Origin: Naumovozyma dairenensis CBS 421
Lineage: Eukaryota; Ascomycota; Saccharomycetes; Saccharomycetales; Saccharomycetaceae
Assembly: GCF_000227115.2 (NCBI RefSeq)
Contig: NC_016487.1
Location: 62,001-126,000, forward strand
Length of the DNA: 64,000 bases
Direction of reading: 5' to 3'
Shown piece after piece: positions 11,778 through 20,816 of the stretch. How positions within the stretch are numbered: the first letter of the stretch is position 1; the number at the start of each line of letters is the position of its first letter. Position numbers and translations under genes: made by a program. A model generated the notes under the pieces. The model was not told where the DNA came from. It saw only the letters and a program-made list of their open reading frames with translations, and made no database searches.

Positions 11778-12755
11778 TTAATCATCACGTCTTAAGGAAG
11801 AAACTTTATTTGATTTTGGCAGCAAATTTTTTCTATATTTGAAAATGACAGCACATGCTAATAATGCCCCCAAGATGATGAAGAATTTTTGATTGCTAAT
11901 CAAGTTCCCATTATAAGTTATAGACACAGGTGTAGCATTTAGATCATCATATAATTCAGTACTTTTTAAATAAGATTTGATGCTAACACCTTCAGATAAA
12001 TCACCTTCTCTAAACTTCATTAATCTTTGTAAATAATCGTTATGAGCCTTTTCCGTATTCAATTTCATATCATCTACAGCGGCAGTAATCAAAGTAACAT
12101 TATGCAACGGCATAAATTGATCATTTGTCTCTACAAATTGTAAATCATCCAATAATTCCTTCAACCCACTTGTAATTTGACCAAAGACAACATGCTTCCC
12201 ATCCAATTCAGATTGTTGTGTCTCACTATTCAAAACAATTAAGAAATCAGAATCATTACTATCTGGTTGTCCCTTATTGGCCATTGATAATCTCCCCGGT
12301 CTATCATGTTTTAATTCAAAGTTTTCATCAGCCCAATTAGAGCCATAGATGGAAAATGGTGAAAGACCAGGTAAGACTTCACCAGCTTTCATGTAAGCAT
12401 CTGGAATGATCTTTGAGAAAATGGTCCTTTTATAAGTCAATGGGACAATTATATTATCTTTACCTCCAAGGGATGCTTTCACTCCTTTACTTAAAACTTC
12501 GAAATTCTTCACAGTTTTGGGGACCACTGTACCATAAAGGTCTATGGCCATTTCTTGTAATTTCAATTTTTTAGTAACAGGATCTTGATATTCGATTGTA
12601 TAGTAACATTTATGAGTGACAGGTGGATCAGGTTCATAAAGTTTGTCTAAATCTAACTTCTTGGCGGCAGCTTTCTTAGTAGCTGGTGCTGCCCCGATGG
12701 ATGAGATCAATAGACTGACTGAAAGTAAGCCTGACCAGACAGATTGTAGTAACAT
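11778..12755 (-). CDS. CPR4: Secretory-pathway cyclophilin, membrane anchored (Cpr4/Cpr8 type)
   Basis: This 325-residue protein is a peptidyl-prolyl isomerase of the Cpr4/Cpr8 pair. It starts with a hydrophobic signal peptide ending near AAPA (residue about 25). The cyclophilin domain follows at about residues 48-230, with divergent core motifs: the usual FHR and FxQGGD positions are replaced by KRTIFSKIIPDAYMKAGE. This divergence is also typical of Cpr4/Cpr8, and catalytic activity is therefore uncertain. A C-terminal membrane span (FFIILGALLACAVIF) near 290-305 is followed by a short basic tail. Map position beside IMG2 and ATG15 favours CPR4. It lies only 66 bp downstream of a small same-strand ORF. 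Confidence 0.85.
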   Translation of the reverse strand: MLLQSVWSGLLSVSLLISSIGAAPATKKAAAKKLDLDKLYEPDPPVTHKCYYTIEYQDPVTKKLKLQEMAIDLYGTVVPKTVKNFEVLSKGVKASLGGKDNIIVPLTYKRTIFSKIIPDAYMKAGEVLPGLSPFSIYGSNWADENFELKHDRPGRLSMANKGQPDSNDSDFLIVLNSETQQSELDGKHVVFGQITSGLKELLDDLQFVETNDQFMPLHNVTLITAAVDDMKLNTEKAHNDYLQRLMKFREGDLSEGVSIKSYLKSTELYDDLNATPVSITYNGNLISNQKFFIILGALLACAVIFKYRKNLLPKSNKVSSLRRDD

Positions 12756-12821
12756 GGTTATCAGCCTTAAATTCGCTCTTGTTTTGGCAGTATATTTCGA
12801 GTCAATTGTATAAGATGCCTT

Positions 12822-13016
12822 TCAAAAAGAGTACAATGATTTTAATAGATAAGTAATACCAGCAATTGCTACTAATAATATAGACCTTCTAAAGAGGCTG
12901 CTTTTTGCCAAGTGATTTTCATCTGCATTCTTCAATTTCCATTTAATGTTTACGTATTGCCTATTCGCATTTTCCACGTGTCTTACTGAGAAGATTCCGT
13001 CGTTTGTATTTTCCAT
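12822..13016 (-). CDS. Hypothetical 64-aa protein with C-terminal membrane segment
   Basis: I do not recognise this ORF. From its first ATG (13016) it encodes 64 residues: a hydrophilic N-terminal part (about 40 residues, with VNIKWKLKNADENHL), a basic FRR, then one hydrophobic span (SILLVAIAGITYLL) close to the C-terminus. That is the layout of a tail-anchored membrane protein. Eight further sense codons precede the ATG back to a TTG, and a stop lies just beyond. It sits between ATG15 and CPR4 on the same strand, with 66 bp to the CPR4 ATG, so it would overlap the CPR4 promoter or leader. Composition is plausible for a real small gene, but a chance ORF is possible. Confidence 0.45.
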   Translation of the reverse strand: MENTNDGIFSVRHVENANRQYVNIKWKLKNADENHLAKSSLFRRSILLVAIAGITYLLKSLYSF

Positions 13017-13224
13017 TCCATCGGCAGTTAATGTACTCAAATCTTATACAATCGACTTGAACGACACATAAAATATCCAGAATGCACATATCTAAACGAC
13101 TAGATAAGATACAGTGGAAAAGTTCCTTGGTATGCTTTATTTCATTATATATTAATTATATATATCAATGTATTGTCTGATTTTAAAAACGATGCTTTTT
13201 AACACCTCATACGTGTCTGAGTTA

Positions 13225-13431
13225 TCATATACCATATCTCGTACACATACCTAGCCAATTTCGTCCTAAACATCGAGTTAGTGTGTTTGTCGTTCTTGTT
13301 GTAGTGGTAATAGGCATACTAGATGTTGTTTTCTCTTTTGATGTAGAGGATATCGTAGCAGAACTAGCACCACTTGACGAGGAATAATCCTTATTGGGGA
13401 TAAAATTCCAATTATAACAATCGATGCAGGG
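13225..13431 (-). other. Open frame continuing past the ATG15 stop (probable former or readthrough C-terminus)
   Basis: Directly after the ATG15 TAA, without any frame change, the minus strand encodes 68 sense codons before TGA at 13227-13225. The peptide starts PCIDCYNWNF, continues IPNKDYSSSS and then becomes Ser/Thr-rich (ISSTSKEKTTS, PITTTTRTTN). From memory of the family, Atg15 proteins have a DCYNW-like motif and a Ser/Thr-rich tail just after the DxPAxC element, so this is most likely genuine Atg15 sequence rather than chance. Confidence 0.75.
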
Positions 13432-14943
13432 TTATGGAGCCAAACATTTCGCTGGTTGATCGTAATCAGTAAGTATTTCATCAATAACTTTATGTATTCT
13501 ATGGTTTAACATATTAACCCTCCAACCTTTATCATTAACCACATCATACACACAAACTCTCCCCGTATGACATGATGTTTCCATAGCATAACCAACAAGT
13601 GAACAACTTGAACTTGCTCCATTACATGTACCCATGAAAATGGGGTCAGCTGTATGTCCAAAATGCCAAACACCCTCTAAATATGCAGGTAATCCGGGAG
13701 GGAAGGGTAGATGTAATCTTTTTGCAGCTAAATATTCACCTGGAGCTTCAAATGCTACTGCAGGGAGACCGAATGTTCTTCCAATAAGAGCCGCAAGTGC
13801 ACCTCCAAGAGAATGACCAGTCACCCAAATCTCTGCATTAGGATATTGGTTCAAAACATCTTTATAAATATCTATGACAGCATTATAATAACGATCTTTC
13901 CGTCTTAATTCCTTCTCAAGACATGATTCATCACACGTGTAAGATTTCACATAACAATCGCACACAGTAGTCCACAAATAACTAACTCTTGCACAACAAC
14001 ATGAAAATAAAAGGTTATCATTAATCTTATCATTGACAGTAGTTTCATCAATGCCTGATCCGGGTAAACCTTGAGCGCTGGTCCCCTTCACCGAGATCAC
14101 CACAATATTATCTAATTCATTAACAAAAACATGACCTCTTATTCCATTACCATCCCACCCGAAATCCTGTGATTCAGATCCATTCCATGGTGAAGATACA
14201 TTTCTCCAATCACCTGTTTGTGGAATTTGTACGTATGCATTTGATGACATTAGAGCCAGAGATATGATAGTCTCCTTGTCCGTCACATCGGGTGCGATCA
14301 CTTGATCATCGTTATTCCAATCTAGTTCGATGGTGGATGCCAATTGCGGGGATTTATAAGCGAAATCCAGGTATGATTCAATGAATTTCGGAGTCCTATC
14401 TGTCAACCTTTGTAGAGTTATTTGTTTTGATTTTATGTTAAACTCAAATGAGAAAGGTGAGTTGGTAGAGTAATTCTCGTTTGTTGTCCATAACATGTCC
14501 TCTTGCTCGTATAATAGGGAAGCATCGTTGGTCTGTATTTTGGACTCTGTTGTTTCTTGGTACAATTTGTTAGCTTGGAATAAGAATTCGTCGTTGACGT
14601 CTAAGCGTTGATGAGTCTGTGAGGTTAAAGGTGTTACACCATGTCTATGTATATGCTTTAGTTTGAATTTATGCTGAAAGGTGCGTGACCGTTGGTCATC
14701 AGCATGAATATCATTAGCATTTGACGTATTAGAAGGTCCCTTGAGTAGTGGTGACGTTATTTTATGCTTGGAGTATATCGCTGGTCTTGATAATAAAATA
14801 TATGCAAATGTAACTACCACTATCAGAGAACCAAATATGATTAAAGTAGTGGCGGATCGGAGGATCTTAATGCCTCTGATAGTATATGAATGGCGACGTT
14901 TTAAATTTCTTGCAGGAGGGGTATTATATCGTTTTAATGACAT
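13432..14943 (-). CDS. ATG15: Autophagic-body phospholipase Atg15, apparently interrupted near its C-terminus
   Basis: This 503-residue ORF is the vacuolar lipase Atg15, which breaks down autophagic bodies and multivesicular-body vesicles. A type II membrane anchor lies near residues 30-52 (TTLIIFGSLIVVVTFAYILL). The lipase GXSXG motif is GHSLGG with the nucleophile at Ser378, followed by AALIGRTFGLPAVAFEAPG. Asp and His of the triad are probably in HFGHTADPIF and the MLNHRIHKV region. The ORF ends AKCLAP and TAA. The same frame then stays open for 68 more codons (13431 down to 13228) that begin PCIDCYNWNF and resemble the usual Cys-rich and Ser/Thr-rich Atg15 tail. The TAA is therefore either a nonsense change, a readthrough site or a sequencing error. 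Confidence 0.92.
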   Translation of the reverse strand: MSLKRYNTPPARNLKRRHSYTIRGIKILRSATTLIIFGSLIVVVTFAYILLSRPAIYSKHKITSPLLKGPSNTSNANDIHADDQRSRTFQHKFKLKHIHRHGVTPLTSQTHQRLDVNDEFLFQANKLYQETTESKIQTNDASLLYEQEDMLWTTNENYSTNSPFSFEFNIKSKQITLQRLTDRTPKFIESYLDFAYKSPQLASTIELDWNNDDQVIAPDVTDKETIISLALMSSNAYVQIPQTGDWRNVSSPWNGSESQDFGWDGNGIRGHVFVNELDNIVVISVKGTSAQGLPGSGIDETTVNDKINDNLLFSCCCARVSYLWTTVCDCYVKSYTCDESCLEKELRRKDRYYNAVIDIYKDVLNQYPNAEIWVTGHSLGGALAALIGRTFGLPAVAFEAPGEYLAAKRLHLPFPPGLPAYLEGVWHFGHTADPIFMGTCNGASSSCSLVGYAMETSCHTGRVCVYDVVNDKGWRVNMLNHRIHKVIDEILTDYDQPAKCLAP

Positions 14944-15435
14944 TTATTTTTGTTATTATGATAAACTAATGTGCATACAAGAATTTTATGTAAGACTTGA
15001 CTCCTAAATTATCACCTCAGGTGGAGCTTAATGGTTCTTGTTCCCTTACCTCTTATCTCATCATACAATATATATATATATATATATATACTGTGAAAAG
15101 TGTACCTTAAATTCCAATTGGATATTTTTTTTGTTGAGATAGGGTTGAACACAACCAAGTAAGGGTTTAATGCTGTTAACCTCCATGCCGTGTACAGTGA
15201 CTAGGGTTGTTGAAAATATAAATTGGAATTTGGGAAAATATGAACAAGTTGTCATAATTAAAGCATCCTCCTACCTGTAGTTGTAAGGAGTTTGAATGCA
15301 AGGTCATGCAATCATAAGACGTTCTGAAAGTGCCTGAAATATACAGGAGAAACAAATTTGGAACTACTTTTAGTTGCAATTGACCTACAACTTGGAACAT
15401 TGCGGGAGAAGTACGCATAAACTTTTGTTAATTCA
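14944..15435. other. Divergent promoter between ATG15 and SED4
   Basis: This 492-bp region separates two divergent genes. It contains a TA dinucleotide run at 15068-15090. ORFs within it start at non-ATG codons or overlap the flanking genes and look like chance. Confidence 0.6.
15068..15090. repeat. (AT)n microsatellite
   Basis: A perfect alternating A/T run of about 23 bases lies in the ATG15-SED4 divergent promoter. Confidence 0.9.
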
Positions 15436-18400
15436 ATGAAATTTAAGTCATCACGTTATAACGTCGGGTATCCGATCTGTGGTGCCAAATTCTTGAACAA
15501 TTCCCTATTATTAGTAGCAGGTGGCCACTATGAAACAGATAAGATCACAATATTACAAATTGATTTTACAAAGAAGAAAATCGTGAAAAGATTTAGAGAA
15601 ATCACTTTGGAACCAACAGATAATGCCCCCACCACATTAGATTCTCAACAAAACTTGGTCCTTATGGGTTGTAATGAAAACTCTCAAAAGATTCAATCCG
15701 GGCTTGGAAACCATCACATTAGAAAATTCATTTTTGAAAATGAGCATTTAAGATATGTGGCGAGTGTGGATTTTGATAGATCTAATGATCCATCACAAGC
15801 TACAAAATTCATAACAATTGCTCCTGATATGTCAATTGCAATTATCGCATCTTCCAATATTCCTACAGTATTGAAAGTCATTGATCCAAACATGTTAATC
15901 GAAAGATTTGAAATTGAAACAGGAAGAGAAGTGAAAGATGTAGGGTTTTCTCCGGATAGTAAATTAGTCGGATACATCACTGAATCTACTTTAGAAGTAT
16001 TCTCTACCTTAACGGGTAGATTTGTTTCAAGGAAAACAGATTTTAACCAAACTTGGACTTTGTCAAACGTAAAATTTCTAAATGATAATGCAATCATTAT
16101 TGTCGGTTCCTTGAAAAATTCAAAAGGAATTGTTTTAACCAAAATCTCTTTGAAAGACGACACCGCGTCAATTGATGAAACAAAGAAAATATCCAATTCA
16201 ATAAGCTCAGTGACTTCCATGGATATCGCACCAACGGGCAACTTAATCGGTTTATCAACAAATGATAATTCATTGATTTTACTTAGATTAAATGGGTTTA
16301 AAATCCTTCATATATTTAAGCAATTACATGAACAACCTATAACAAAAGTTTCATTTACACCAGATTCTAGACATGTTGCAACTGTTTCTTCCGATTGTAA
16401 AACAACCGTGGTGGAATTACCTCCAAACTTGGGAAAATTAAGTTCATTCTTTAGTAAATTGAAAAAGCTTTTCTTAAACTTAATCATGGTTGTATTATTA
16501 GCGTATCTTGCGCAATTAATCTACAAACACAATTTACATCAAAAGACTTACGACTATATCCTTGAGAAGTATGTAGCCCAACGTGATAGCTCCGCTTATT
16601 TCAATATCAATGATGGCGTAGAAACGTCTATTATCCAAGGGGATATTGTATCAGTAAGATCTGTTACGCATCCATTGGATACTGAAAATACCATTATTAA
16701 TACTTCCGCATTTGATACATCAACTGAATCGTCTCCAATATGGTTGACCTTAACAACAGAAACCACCGAAACCGTTCCAACTTTCATATCTCCCACTACT
16801 ATTCCATCTTCCAAAAAAGAACGAATTGGTAAGCCAATATCGGCTACCACAACAAAGGAAACACAAAATAATATAGAAAAACTAAAGAGAATGATGAATG
16901 ATGAATCATCTGTTGAATCACCTTTGACTGTTGCCAGCGATATGTTACGAATGTCAATCGCCCCAGTTTCCATTAATATTGAAAATACAGAAAATAAACA
17001 AGAAACAGAGCTAGCTACAACTGATACTTTTATAGAAACTACCACTACCACTACAACTCCACTTGCAGCAGCTACTACATTCTCACAAAAAAATGTGATA
17101 AGCACTACTTCTACAGCAGCAGCGTTTACTGTATTAGATACTATAACTGCTTCACATTCTTCTGCATCAATAACAGCCCCATCCTCGAGTATTATAGCAA
17201 CAGATTCCTCAAGTACTACGACATCGGAGTTTTCCAGCTCACCTAAACACCTCACATACTCAACGCCTACTTTTCTATCCTCAAACTCTTCCGATGCATT
17301 CTGTACATCAACTCAAACATATCTCTCATCATCTATCACCCCTAGTGAGAGCATAGAATCGTCAAGTACTAACTTAACAAAAAAAACTGAAATGTTAGTT
17401 AATTCCACATCTATACTTGAGGATCTTACTACGGAGGTAACCATTTTGCTCGAATCCGTACAGTCTCCTGAAACAACCCTATCATCATCTACACCATCAG
17501 AACATGCGTCTGTCCTTACATCTCCGATTTCAAATACGTCAATTATTGCAGACATTGATTCAGTAACCTCAAATACATCTACTCCTTTACCTATCTCCTG
17601 CACGTCATCAAGCTCTATAGAAACGGCCACATCTGTTGATGTACCTGTCTCCTCCACGTTATCAAGTTCTACAGACACCGTCACGTCTCCAATCCTAAGT
17701 TTTGAAATATTGGAATCACCTAAAGAAACCGTCATATCCTCAACTTTAAGTTCCGAAGTATTGCAATCGTCAATAAAATCCGCTAATGTTTCTAGTTCCA
17801 TCACATCTTCAGCTACAATCCTATCGTCAGAATCTTCTCAAGCAATCAACACTACATCTTTTATGCGGTTCACGGACGAGACGCTGGACGCTCCGATCCC
17901 GATTATCACATCCACTTCTTTAACTACCATTAAGACTGCTAATGTCATAAAGGCATCAATATCATCAGAGGCAGATGTTTTCCCAACAGCTGGATCCTAC
18001 ACTGAAACAGCAGTCTCCAACTACGTAGCAACCTCATTCGAGGAGCCATTGACCAATACATTCACTGAACAAAAGATCAGAACTACTACTGCTAATCTTC
18101 AAGAGACAGTTGTGCTGCGTACGATATGGATTGATGGATCTTGGTACATGTATGAAGAAGCTACATCTGTAACAATAGAACATCCCACAAAAACTGAAAC
18201 GTTTGAATTGCAAGATGTCCCAACCCCATTCAATGAATCAACCTTAAACAGTACAGTGGCAGATATGGTATCATCATTAAACTCAATTGCTGAAGAAACA
18301 GTTCCCTCCCCTGCATCGCTTTCTACAACAGAATCTTCAACAAGTACTGAAACTGTAGTATCTACAACTCCTGTTACCAATGTCACTCAAATGGGTACTC

Positions 18401-18723
18401 CCCTATCTACAAATGTTTCATATACAGACGACGCTGAGAAGGTGAATACGCCAGTCGGACAAGAGATTACTTCCATAGATGAGATGCCAAGTGTTAGTTG
18501 CATTGAATCCATGACGACTACATCAAGTCCGCTTTCCGATGAAACGATTTCTGACAATCCTAGTACTCTGATTCAAGAAAAATTATCTTCAAGTGATAAA
18601 ATCTCTATTGTAACTGAAATAACAGAAAAACCAACTCCGATACTTGAAGAAATTTCTGAAACTAGAATAGATGAAGCTACATCGGGATCTGTGACAGATA
18701 CTATAGCTCACGATGAATTATGA
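15436..18723 (+). CDS. SED4: ER type II membrane protein of the Sec12/Sed4 family with HDEL tail
   Basis: This 1095-residue protein belongs to the Sec12/Sed4 family, which acts on the COPII GTPase Sar1 at the ER. Residues 1-340 form the cytosolic seven-bladed propeller (NVGYPICGAKFLNN, GCNENS, FEIETGREVKDVGFSPD). A membrane span lies at about 346-366. The remaining about 730 residues are a lumenal Ser/Thr-rich, mucin-like domain, and the last four residues are HDEL, the ER retrieval signal. The long lumenal domain and the RFREITLEP segment resemble Sed4 (about 1065 residues) more than Sec12 (471). The potassium-binding K-loop of Sec12, normally glycine-rich after VAGG, looks shortened here (residues 29-36), as might be expected if nucleotide-exchange activity is weak or lost. 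Sec12 itself was not seen in this window. Confidence 0.85.
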   Translation: MKFKSSRYNVGYPICGAKFLNNSLLLVAGGHYETDKITILQIDFTKKKIVKRFREITLEPTDNAPTTLDSQQNLVLMGCNENSQKIQSGLGNHHIRKFIFENEHLRYVASVDFDRSNDPSQATKFITIAPDMSIAIIASSNIPTVLKVIDPNMLIERFEIETGREVKDVGFSPDSKLVGYITESTLEVFSTLTGRFVSRKTDFNQTWTLSNVKFLNDNAIIIVGSLKNSKGIVLTKISLKDDTASIDETKKISNSISSVTSMDIAPTGNLIGLSTNDNSLILLRLNGFKILHIFKQLHEQPITKVSFTPDSRHVATVSSDCKTTVVELPPNLGKLSSFFSKLKKLFLNLIMVVLLAYLAQLIYKHNLHQKTYDYILEKYVAQRDSSAYFNINDGVETSIIQGDIVSVRSVTHPLDTENTIINTSAFDTSTESSPIWLTLTTETTETVPTFISPTTIPSSKKERIGKPISATTTKETQNNIEKLKRMMNDESSVESPLTVASDMLRMSIAPVSINIENTENKQETELATTDTFIETTTTTTTPLAAATTFSQKNVISTTSTAAAFTVLDTITASHSSASITAPSSSIIATDSSSTTTSEFSSSPKHLTYSTPTFLSSNSSDAFCTSTQTYLSSSITPSESIESSSTNLTKKTEMLVNSTSILEDLTTEVTILLESVQSPETTLSSSTPSEHASVLTSPISNTSIIADIDSVTSNTSTPLPISCTSSSSIETATSVDVPVSSTLSSSTDTVTSPILSFEILESPKETVISSTLSSEVLQSSIKSANVSSSITSSATILSSESSQAINTTSFMRFTDETLDAPIPIITSTSLTTIKTANVIKASISSEADVFPTAGSYTETAVSNYVATSFEEPLTNTFTEQKIRTTTANLQETVVLRTIWIDGSWYMYEEATSVTIEHPTKTETFELQDVPTPFNESTLNSTVADMVSSLNSIAEETVPSPASLSTTESSTSTETVVSTTPVTNVTQMGTPLSTNVSYTDDAEKVNTPVGQEITSIDEMPSVSCIESMTTTSSPLSDETISDNPSTLIQEKLSSSDKISIVTEITEKPTPILEEISETRIDEATSGSVTDTIAHDEL

Positions 18724-18972
18724 TCCTTGGTTTTTTTGAAAGAAATAAAGAGTTTGTACTTATAGGTCTATACGCTATCGAACATCATATATTGTATATT
18801 GGTAATATTTTAAAAAAAGATTCAGCTATGTCCCGTTGCCGATTTTCTGCAGTATTATTGTAAAGTAGTTTAGATCTCATTATTATTACTTACAGATTAA
18901 ATAAATATAGTCTATAACATTAGGTTTCTTAAAACAGGGGTTGTCGAAATTACAAGTTTCTTCTTCGATTCT

Positions 18973-20418
18973 CTATCCGTTTTCTTCAGTTGTAGATTCT
19001 TGTACAGGTGTATGTTGCACGTTGAGTTCCTTTGAAAGATCAGGATCTGATAAATTATCACCCAGATCATTAACAACAGATAAGTCTGTGGTGAGTGCCG
19101 CCTCCTTTTCTGCTGTCATTTTTTTCGCATCTTTCTTGATCATTTTTTCTTTAGCTTCCTTTATCAGTAGTTTAAATTCTTGTTTATACAATCTAATCCA
19201 AGTCTTCCTTTCAAATTTATCATTTTTGAAATCAGCCAATAGTTTCTTATAGTGGTTCTCCTTGCTGTTTCCATTTCGGTTTACCATCATTTTTGATATT
19301 ATACCGCCTCCATTATTACCGTTACTGGATGAAGCCGGTACATTGTGAGCAGCATCCCAACTAATCAATTGGCGCCTCAGTTCACTTTCATCTACAGGGT
19401 TTAAAGAATCACAAAAATTACTATTCCAAAGAATTTCATAATGGTTATAGCGTGCAATCATATTTTGTTTCGTTCCTGTGGTGGATAATCCTAATGAACT
19501 TAATTTTTGTTTGATTTTGGTTGTTGTCATATTGGAAAAATCTAGTTTTGGCAATCGTTGCTCAGAATCTGTACCTCTTCCTGAATTTAAATATTGTTCA
19601 GCATACGATATTGCTGGTGGTAATGGTGGTGGTGGAGTAGGTGTTACTAATCTCCGTTCTTGCGATCGTTTACTCGTATTTGCGTTCATACGTGATGTTC
19701 GCAATGAGTTGGATACAGTTTGGTCATTTAAGGATGATGTTGTTCCCTTACGTTTCTTACCTAATGACTGTAATGTCAAACATTCGTCTAAATGTACTCT
19801 TTCTAAGACTTGGATGGGGAAAAAACCCTCACAAACAGGGCATTGTGCTTGTTTCTCTTTCAGATTTTTGTTCTTGGTAGTGGGTTTGAACATGGACTGG
19901 ATACTTGATGATGATTTTCCAATACGATTCATCGTTTTCGGTGTCGAAGATGGGTAAATGGCTGATTTTGATCTTAAAGATGTGCGTTTATTTGATGCGC
20001 CAACTATTTGTAAATCATCATCATACTCACCTGTTATGTCTATTGGTTCTTTTACATAAGAGTCCCCTTCAGAATCAGATCCCAATTCTATTATAGAGGT
20101 GTCGTTACTTGATCTTGTGGAGTCAAGTATATCAATTAACGATGGTCTTAAAGACTGGTAAGTTTGAACAATCCCATTCACTAAAAATTCGCTTCTTAAC
20201 ATGGATTCTCTTAATTCGAGTAAGCATAATGGACATTTGCTATTAGATTGTAAATATTCGCGGATACAAACGGAACAAAACGTATGACCACAGGGAGTTA
20301 ATACTGGTGTCTTTAAGAAATCTTTACAAATATGGCATCTTAAGAGGAAATCTAGTTGGGCAAAATCTGGTAACTTTGTATTAGCAAAATCAGTAGTATC
20401 AGTAATTTCTTTGCTCAT
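18973..20418 (-). CDS. RAD18: E3 ubiquitin ligase Rad18 (post-replication repair)
   Basis: This 481-residue protein is Rad18, which with Rad6 monoubiquitinates PCNA at stalled forks. A C3HC4 RING finger is complete: Cys28, Cys31, Cys43, His45, Cys48, Cys51, Cys62 and Cys65. A UBZ-type zinc finger uses Cys193, Cys196, His209 and Cys213. A SAP DNA-binding motif lies at about 291-330. The basic and helical region after about 390 corresponds to the Rad6-binding part. The length is close to S. cerevisiae Rad18 (487). It is convergent with SED4, with 249 bp between the stop codons, as on chromosome III. Confidence 0.97.
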   Translation of the reverse strand: MSKEITDTTDFANTKLPDFAQLDFLLRCHICKDFLKTPVLTPCGHTFCSVCIREYLQSNSKCPLCLLELRESMLRSEFLVNGIVQTYQSLRPSLIDILDSTRSSNDTSIIELGSDSEGDSYVKEPIDITGEYDDDLQIVGASNKRTSLRSKSAIYPSSTPKTMNRIGKSSSSIQSMFKPTTKNKNLKEKQAQCPVCEGFFPIQVLERVHLDECLTLQSLGKKRKGTTSSLNDQTVSNSLRTSRMNANTSKRSQERRLVTPTPPPPLPPAISYAEQYLNSGRGTDSEQRLPKLDFSNMTTTKIKQKLSSLGLSTTGTKQNMIARYNHYEILWNSNFCDSLNPVDESELRRQLISWDAAHNVPASSSNGNNGGGIISKMMVNRNGNSKENHYKKLLADFKNDKFERKTWIRLYKQEFKLLIKEAKEKMIKKDAKKMTAEKEAALTTDLSVVNDLGDNLSDPDLSKELNVQHTPVQESTTEENG

Positions 20419-20816
20419 ACTAGAAAGACAAATGATGTAGTGGGTAAATATACAGATAAGCTATGTGAACGGAGGGAAATACCTGTCATCATTTTACTGT
20501 TTTCTTTTGGAGTTTTTTCCAGAAATTTCACTCTTATCATAAATATGTCAATTTCTTCATCGTCTTAAAAATCCAATTACGGACATTAAGCGTCAGCAAA
20601 TATATTGAAATTTATATGTATATGTTTTAGACACTTTAAATCAACTATAACAAAGTAAAAGGACATAGCTATGTTCATAAACATATAATAGCTTTCATTT
20701 CATAGCCTTTTCATGTCCTTAAGCATGCTTAAGATAACAAAAAAATATGTTGTCTTACTATATATAGTTATATATAATCTTATATGCAAAAAAAAATGTC
20801 CCTTTTTTTTAATTTA
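20419..20816. other. RAD18 upstream region
   Basis: This 398-bp region lies between the RAD18 start and the HCM1 stop, both on the minus strand. It is AT-rich, and nothing distinctive was seen. Confidence 0.6.

Noticed and set aside
16596..17255. 219-codon antisense open frame within SED4
   Set aside because: It arises from the Ser/Thr-rich repeats of the sense strand; the Val/Ser-rich peptide is a composition artefact.
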